Of a stretch of 50,396 nucleotides of DNA, positions 44,430-50,396 are shown piece after piece. Below the pieces are notes generated by a model that was not told the origin of the DNA, made no database searches, and worked only from the letters and a program-made list of their open reading frames with translations. The stretch is from an uncultured Clostridia bacterium (GTDB lineage Bacteria; Bacillota; Clostridia; Christensenellales; UBA1242), in NCBI GenBank assembly GCA_947629145.1, contig CANRCQ010000003.1, forward strand, positions 1-50,396. The letters run 5' to 3'. Within the stretch, counting starts at the first letter, position 1, and each line of letters opens with the position of its first letter. Both the position numbers and the translations under genes were made by a program.

Positions 44430-46400
44430 CTATTTTTGACTTTTTAGTTTGCTTTCTGCAAATTTAACAATATTTTTGCAAACAAATCCAGCACTTTCAT
44501 ACACTTCTTCCCCAGTGCCACTTTTTTGATAATCTTCCACTCCAAAGAATGCACCCTTTTCGCCAAGAACCTTAAGCCACTTGCAATCGTTGCTTGCTTC
44601 TATTGCAAGCACAAGGTGTGCATCACGGCTTATAACCTTGTTTTTATAAGCGGCGGACTGCTGTTCAAACATCTCAATTGATGGCATTGAAACAACATTC
44701 ACTTGATATTTTTTTCTAAGTTCCTTTGCCACTTTCACTGCAAGCGAAACTTCCGCTCCACTTGCAACAATCACAACTTCTGGCTTTGAAGTGGTATTTT
44801 CCACAACATAGCCGCCAAGCAAAGCCCCTTCAAAAGAAGTGCCTTCAACTGACGGCAAATCCTGTCTGGAAAGTGCAAAACAAACTGGCTTATAGTCCTT
44901 CACACAAACACTGTAACCTGCAACCAATTCCTTGTAATCACAAGGGCGATAAACGGTGTTGCCTATGATACAGCGAAGTTGTGCAAGTTGTTCGATAGGC
45001 TGATGAGTTGGCCCATCTTGCCCAACAAAGATAGAGTCGTGTGTGTAGAAAGACATTGCCGGAACTTTCATCATGCAGCGCATTTTGATTGCTGGCAGTG
45101 CATAGTTTGAAAACGCAAGAAATGTTGAATCAAACGCAATAAAATCTTCATACAATGCAATCCCTGTGCAAATTGCCGTCATCGCGTGTTCACGCACCCC
45201 AAAATGAATGTTCTTTCCGCGTCTGTAACCTGCGGAGAAATTGCCTGCATTGTCAATCACAGAGAAAGTAGATGGCCCAACATCTGCCGTTCCACCCAAA
45301 AGTTGTGGACACTGATATGCAAGTTCACTGAGTGCGTGCTGATTGATTTTCCTTGTGCTTTGACCGTCAAATTTGGAAATATTTTTCAAAATTCTTTCAA
45401 AATTTATCTTTTTTCTGTCAAAAAATGCCATAAAAGACTTGTAAAGTTCTGGATGAGTGCTTGAATACATTGCAAGATTTTGATTCCATTTTTCGTGATT
45501 GAGTTTGCCGCGTCTTGCACTTGCCATGCAAAGTTCTCGCACATCACTTGGAATATAAAAACTTTCTTTCACGTGTAAATTTTCTTTAAATGCAGCAAGT
45601 TCTGTCGCAGAAAGCACAGCCGAATGCACTGCGGAAGTCCCTTCTTTTTGTGTGCCAATTCCAATTGTTGTGTTGAAGATGATGACTGTTGGCTTTGAAC
45701 TTTTCTTTGCCCTGCCAATAGCCTGTGAACAGAAATAATAACTGTTGCCCTGTGGCACATTGATGACATTCCACCCCATTGCGGAGAATTTTTTTGCAAC
45801 ATTTTCTCTATTTGCAAGTTCAAGTGAGCCGTCAATCGTCACTTCGTTGCAGTCATATAAAAGAATAAGTTTGTTGAGTTTAAGTGTTCCAGCCAAACTG
45901 ATTGCTTCTTGGGCAACCCCTTCCATCAAACAGCCATCCCCACAGAAACAATATGTGTGGTGATTTATAATATCAAATCCCACAGTGTTAAATCTTTCTT
46001 CCATCACAGTTTCCGCGATTGCCATTCCAACTGCGTTTGCTATGCCTTGCCCAAGTGGGCCAGTTGAAACTTCCACCCCTTCGGTTGTGCGATATTCTGG
46101 ATGCCCTGGGGTTTTTGAGCCAAGTTTTCTAAACTCCTTCAAATCCTGCAAGGAAACATCAAATCCAAACATAGACAAAAGTGTGTAATAAAGCGCACTT
46201 GCATGACCTGCACTTAAAACAAGCCTGTCACGATTTAAAAAGTCGGTGTCCGAAACATCAAAATTATAATGGTCTTTAAAAAGCGCAAATAAAATTGAAG
46301 ATGCCCCAAGTGACACACCCAAATGCCCAGATTTTGCGTTGGAAATTGTTTCGGCAGTGATTGCCTTGCAATAGTTTATCGCCTTGTTTACAATATTCAT
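44430..46400 (-). CDS. tkt: Transketolase
   Basis: AGHASALYYTLLSMFG, GPLGQGIANAVGMAIAE, FCGDGCLMEG, GVREHAMTAICTGIAL. Confidence 0.95.
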   Translation of the reverse strand: MNIVNKAINYCKAITAETISNAKSGHLGVSLGASSILFALFKDHYNFDVSDTDFLNRDRLVLSAGHASALYYTLLSMFGFDVSLQDLKEFRKLGSKTPGHPEYRTTEGVEVSTGPLGQGIANAVGMAIAETVMEERFNTVGFDIINHHTYCFCGDGCLMEGVAQEAISLAGTLKLNKLILLYDCNEVTIDGSLELANRENVAKKFSAMGWNVINVPQGNSYYFCSQAIGRAKKSSKPTVIIFNTTIGIGTQKEGTSAVHSAVLSATELAAFKENLHVKESFYIPSDVRELCMASARRGKLNHEKWNQNLAMYSSTHPELYKSFMAFFDRKKINFERILKNISKFDGQSTRKINQHALSELAYQCPQLLGGTADVGPSTFSVIDNAGNFSAGYRRGKNIHFGVREHAMTAICTGIALYEDFIAFDSTFLAFSNYALPAIKMRCMMKVPAMSFYTHDSIFVGQDGPTHQPIEQLAQLRCIIGNTVYRPCDYKELVAGYSVCVKDYKPVCFALSRQDLPSVEGTSFEGALLGGYVVENTTSKPEVVIVASGAEVSLAVKVAKELRKKYQVNVVSMPSIEMFEQQSAAYKNKVISRDAHLVLAIEASNDCKWLKVLGEKGAFFGVEDYQKSGTGEEVYESAGFVCKNIVKFAESKLKSQK

Positions 46401-46867
46401 AAAATTCCCCCTAGAGTGTTTAAAACTTTTTCACAGACAAAATTTATGTCTGTTTTTTTAATTTTGACAGTTGCCGTTGCGATTTTTTCAAGAGTTTTAG
46501 ACCTTTCTTCATAGCCAATCACGTCAACAACATTTCCGTTTTCCTTGATGTAGTTTTTTGGAAGATTTAAAAACACAATCAGGCTTCCCTTTTTAAGCAG
46601 TTTTATGTTGTGCCAAAGATAGTCAAAATTTATTGCAACAACCACATTGACAAAAGAAGCCAAATGCATCAACACCTTCTTTTCGCTTGCTTTAAGATAT
46701 TCCTTAGAACAGTTTTCTTCCAAAGCCTTTTTGTCAATAAGTTCATATTCAATCAAGTCCTTAGTGTCGCAAAACAGCATATCTAAATTTTGAGATAGAA
46801 GGGTTCCCAAATTCTTTGTATAGGTGTCGCAAAGTGACACAACAACAATTTTATTGAACTTATCCAT
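46397..46867 (-). CDS. Shikimate kinase-like protein lacking the P-loop
   Basis: LFCDTKDLIEYELIDKKALEENCSKEYLKASEKKVL mimics the shikimate kinase D(T/S)D..IE pattern; Walker A replaced by SLCDTYTKNLG. Confidence 0.5.
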   Translation of the reverse strand: MDKFNKIVVVSLCDTYTKNLGTLLSQNLDMLFCDTKDLIEYELIDKKALEENCSKEYLKASEKKVLMHLASFVNVVVAINFDYLWHNIKLLKKGSLIVFLNLPKNYIKENGNVVDVIGYEERSKTLEKIATATVKIKKTDINFVCEKVLNTLGGIL

Positions 46868-46917
46868 ATGAATATTTTAACACAAACAAAAATTATTACA
46901 AACTTTTTTTCAACTAT

Positions 46918-47994
46918 TTATCTCTTCTTGAATAAATATATTCGTTTTTTGAAAGGTTTGTCAAACATTGTGGAAGTTATTATAAAGAAAGTGCAGCAAA
47001 AAGCAAACACCACAAGAAACGGAAAATCCAAGACAAAACTGTGTGTTTTAAAAAGTATTCCGCTTGAAAAACTAAATCCCACCATGCCAACATCTTTTGT
47101 AACATATATGTCTGTCACTCCGCTTTGTTTAAGCCTTTCAATCACATCTCTATGCGGATGATATTTATCTTGCGCGCTTATAATTGCCGTTTCAGCGCTA
47201 ATTTCATTTAAAAATTCTTCACAGGATGAAGAGTTAGAGCCGTGATGCCCAACAACAAGCACATCCACATCCAAATCTAAATTCTTTGCTTTAAGTTGAT
47301 TTAAAAACTCCTTTTCCCTTGTAGATGTTGCATCTCCACAAAATAAAACGGATTTTTCATTGTATTTCACTTCAATAAATGGACTGTAAGCATTTGTGAG
47401 TGAATAATAATCCTTCTCCGGCGCAAAAATTGTCACAGTCGCCCCAAAATCAAAAGTTTCGTTTTGTGTGAAAGTGACATCGCAATGTGGCTCATTTAAA
47501 ATCGCATTCACAACATTAGTGTAAACAATCGTTTCCACAACAAGATAAGAATTTGGATTTTCTTCATATCTGCTTACATTCTTAGGGCGAATTATATTGT
47601 CCACTTGGAAGGTTTCCAAAAGTTTCACCGCACCGCCAACATGGTCTTCATCCGCGTGTGTCAAAATAAGATAGTCAATTTTGTTTATTTTGTTTTTATG
47701 CAATATGTATTCCACATTTTCAACAAAATTTTCCGCCGTGCTCTGTCCGCCAGTGTCAATAATCATGGATTTATTGTTTGGGAAAATAATCAAATTCGCG
47801 GATGCCTGCCCCACATCCAAACAATAAACTTCAAAATCACTGCGAAAAAGTTTGTTAAATCCGTTTAAAAAGTAATTTATTTCAAGAAGATTATTATAAA
47901 CAAGAAACAATAAAAGCATTGTTAAAATTACAAATAATGCTCTGTAGACGTGTCCAAACGTTATGTTTTTAATTTTCCAAATCAACTTTCCCAT
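46918..47994 (-). CDS. ComEC C-terminal-like metallo-beta-lactamase fold hydrolase
   Basis: VYCLDVGQASANLIIFPNNKSMIIDTGG...YLILTHADEDHVGGAVKLL...VLVVGHHGSNSSSCEEFL. Confidence 0.9.
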   Translation of the reverse strand: MGKLIWKIKNITFGHVYRALFVILTMLLLFLVYNNLLEINYFLNGFNKLFRSDFEVYCLDVGQASANLIIFPNNKSMIIDTGGQSTAENFVENVEYILHKNKINKIDYLILTHADEDHVGGAVKLLETFQVDNIIRPKNVSRYEENPNSYLVVETIVYTNVVNAILNEPHCDVTFTQNETFDFGATVTIFAPEKDYYSLTNAYSPFIEVKYNEKSVLFCGDATSTREKEFLNQLKAKNLDLDVDVLVVGHHGSNSSSCEEFLNEISAETAIISAQDKYHPHRDVIERLKQSGVTDIYVTKDVGMVGFSFSSGILFKTHSFVLDFPFLVVFAFCCTFFIITSTMFDKPFKKRIYLFKKR

Positions 47995-48833
47995 TAAATA
48001 AATTCTATATCGCCATCATCAAAATCTTTTAATTTCATTTTGTTTTTGCGACCCTGAAAAATTTGCATAATTTTTGGCATCATGTCAATGGCATTTTTAT
48101 AGCCCTGTTCCACCATTTCATCCATGCCGTCAAAAGAAGTGGACTTAAATCGTTTGTTGTCAGTTGCAATCATTGCATCTGCACAAAGATAACCCTTTAC
48201 AGCATTACTTTTCATTAAAATCCTTATTGAGCAGCCCAACACATCCAAAACCTTGCTGCTGTCAGTGCCATAATCACGCGTGCTGTTGCAATCAACTGCC
48301 ACAACATAATCACAGCCAAAATAGCGCGGAATGTTTGCAGGAATAGTGTTTTGAAGTCCGCCGTCACATAAAAGCCTGTCGCCAAATTCCACAGGTTGAA
48401 AAATTCCAGGAACACAGCAACTTCCAGCAACCGCCTTTGCAAGATTTCCGTGGCTTATGCAAACTTCTTTTGTTGATTTTATATCTACAGCCACCGCCGA
48501 AAACGGAGTTTTTAAATCTTCGATATTCATGTCCCCAAAGCAATCTCTAATCAATCCTTCCAGTCCATCCGTTTTTGAAGGCATGAAAAAAAGTTTGCTT
48601 GTGCGAATATCTTTTACTTTAAGTTTTTTTGCAATCTCATATATCTCTTTCCAACTCATGCCATCAGCATAGGCACACCCCATAATGCTGCCAACACTTG
48701 TGCCAGCAATATAGTCAAACTTAAGCCCAAATTCTTCAAATGCTTTAATCACGCCGATATGAGAAAGGCCACGTGCACCGCCGCCCCCAAAAGCCAATCC
48801 TATTTTTGGTTTTCTAAGTCTAAAAAGTTTCAT
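47994..48833 (-). CDS. Patatin-like phospholipase
   Basis: IGLAFGGGGARGLSHIGVIKAFEEFGLKFDYIAGTSVGSIMGCAYA...DGGLQNTIP. Confidence 0.93.
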   Translation of the reverse strand: MKLFRLRKPKIGLAFGGGGARGLSHIGVIKAFEEFGLKFDYIAGTSVGSIMGCAYADGMSWKEIYEIAKKLKVKDIRTSKLFFMPSKTDGLEGLIRDCFGDMNIEDLKTPFSAVAVDIKSTKEVCISHGNLAKAVAGSCCVPGIFQPVEFGDRLLCDGGLQNTIPANIPRYFGCDYVVAVDCNSTRDYGTDSSKVLDVLGCSIRILMKSNAVKGYLCADAMIATDNKRFKSTSFDGMDEMVEQGYKNAIDMMPKIMQIFQGRKNKMKLKDFDDGDIEFI

Positions 48834-48926
48834 ATTAAGATTATATCAAAAACCAAATAAAAACAAAAATAAAATTAAGAAAATATTTGTGTAATATGTA
48901 AAAAAACATGAAAATATATTATTTTT

Positions 48927-49607
48927 ATGAAGAAATTCTCATTTTTTACATCTATTTTTGTTGTTTTGGCAGTTTTATGTTGTGTTTCATGTGGCTCGCT
49001 AATTTCCACTGCAATGATAAATATTCTTTCAACAACTGTTGGAATTGAAAGTCAATATGTCTATGCAATTTCCATGGCAAAAAGCCCAGATGAAAATGTT
49101 GTCCAATCCCAAGTAAGTTCCCTTCAAAATCAAAATGGCGCTGGATATATTTACAAAAAGGACGAAAACTTTCATCTTCTTGCCAGCCTTTATGAAAACA
49201 AAACTGATGCGGAAAAAGTTAAGAAAAAACTTGAAGAAACAAACATATCTTGTGAAATTTTGACGATTGAAATCTCTCCGCAAAAAGTTGAAGGGAACTT
49301 TCAACAAAAAAACGTCATCGCCGAAGTTTTGAAAACCCCTTTTGAAATTTTTAAACAACTTTATGATGTTGCCGTCAGCCTTGACACCAACCTTGTAAAT
49401 GAAACAACGGCAAAATTAAACTGCAACACAATCTATTCAAATTTTGTTGCAATAAAAAGCAACTTTCAAACACTGTGTGGCAATTTAAAAGAAATTTCCA
49501 CAAAACTTGAAAAAATAGAAAATTGTTTAAAAAATTTAACAACTGTAAATTCTGCAAATTTTTCTTCGCTTATAAAACTGACTTATTGCAAAATACTTTT
49601 AGAATAA
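48927..49607 (+). CDS. Exported protein with SPOR-like region
   Basis: Signal/lipobox-like VLCCVSCGS; YAISMAKSPDENVVQSQVSSLQNQNGAGYIYKKDENFHLLASLYENKTDAEKVKKKLEE. Confidence 0.6.
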   Translation: MKKFSFFTSIFVVLAVLCCVSCGSLISTAMINILSTTVGIESQYVYAISMAKSPDENVVQSQVSSLQNQNGAGYIYKKDENFHLLASLYENKTDAEKVKKKLEETNISCEILTIEISPQKVEGNFQQKNVIAEVLKTPFEIFKQLYDVAVSLDTNLVNETTAKLNCNTIYSNFVAIKSNFQTLCGNLKEISTKLEKIENCLKNLTTVNSANFSSLIKLTYCKILLE

Positions 49608-49634
49608 AAAATCCGCTTTTTTAAGCGGAATTTT

Positions 49635-50306
49635 TTAAATTTGTGGTGTGTTTGAATTTATTGCAGTCGCCGTTGGATATATTGGCAAATCACTAAGCCC
49701 TGGGCAAGCATTTTGTTGTGGCGCTTGGCGGCAAGGTGGCAAGGTTGGATAGCCATATGACGGCACAAGAATATCAACCACACTTACAACCTTCACAATA
49801 ACTTCAATGCAGCCTGTCACTGTAAACACATTTGGCGCTGTGAATGTTCCTATTCTGCTTGAAAAAATTCCAACGGCAGTGATGTCAACAGGCGAAATTG
49901 CTGGCTGTGGAACAAACATCAACACAGATTTATTGACTGTCAAACTTGTAAGTGCGCTTCCAAGAGTGCCGTTTGCGTCACGGTATGTAACCGTCACTGG
50001 AACTGTGAGTGTGAATGAAACATTTGCATAGTTTGGACAGGTGTCAAGTCTGTCAACAACAAGGTCGCTGATTGTTACGTTTTCGCCGGCTGTGTTTTCT
50101 GCATTAAGGAATGTCAATGGCAAAACAGGGTCGGCTGGGAAAAAGTCTGTTACTGGCAAAATTATTCCTGTTTCCGTTGTGGAACAAACGCAAGCATCAA
50201 AGACTTTGGTTGTTTCAATCAAGACTTTTTCACAAATTCCATTCATCGCATTGCCACAGATTGGTCCTGGCTTGTTTTGATTGGTGTTGTTAATATAAAA
50301 AGACAT
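49635..50306 (-). CDS. Hypothetical Cys-containing beta-rich protein, possibly spore-surface associated
   Basis: KPGPICGNAMNGICEKVLIETTKVFDACVCSTTETGI; no signal peptide. Confidence 0.6.
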   Translation of the reverse strand: MSFYINNTNQNKPGPICGNAMNGICEKVLIETTKVFDACVCSTTETGIILPVTDFFPADPVLPLTFLNAENTAGENVTISDLVVDRLDTCPNYANVSFTLTVPVTVTYRDANGTLGSALTSLTVNKSVLMFVPQPAISPVDITAVGIFSSRIGTFTAPNVFTVTGCIEVIVKVVSVVDILVPSYGYPTLPPCRQAPQQNACPGLSDLPIYPTATAINSNTPQI

Positions 50307-50396
50307 TTTAAAACCTCCTTAAAGTCCATACAGTATAAGGATATGAAAGAAAGACAAATTATGTAACAAAAAGATAGAGAAAACTCTATCTTTTTT

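Overview
AT-rich chromosomal window, probably from a spore-forming Clostridia-type Firmicute (spoIIE, spoVB-like, cwlD and the glmU-like/pth/mfd order). Positions 1-32 kb are mostly minus-strand housekeeping genes: mfd, pth, DUF421/DUF4363, mazF, acpS, recX, PP-loop ttcA-like, MATE/SpoVB, VanW, CCA-transferase, a P-type ATPase, recD2, comF, tRNA-Glu, tilS, spoIIE and cwlD. They are interrupted by two accessory patches: a divergent fic/phd pair, and an island of REP-like inverted repeats around a GIY-YIG nuclease (22.2-23.2 kb). The most unusual segment is 32.1-41 kb, a mostly plus-strand surface-protein island. It contains a BspA-like LRR pseudogene, a TasA-like precursor with a SipW-type signal peptidase, and small exported proteins. 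It also holds four exactly 8-nt G/C homopolymers, two in promoter -35/-10 spacers and two inside reading frames. By eye I found no G/C run longer than 5 elsewhere in the window. Recurrent terminator and terminator+promoter modules flank genes there like cassette borders. My leading hypothesis is a phase-variable, cassette-like SipW/TasA surface locus. All family calls are from motif recognition by eye; no searches were run.
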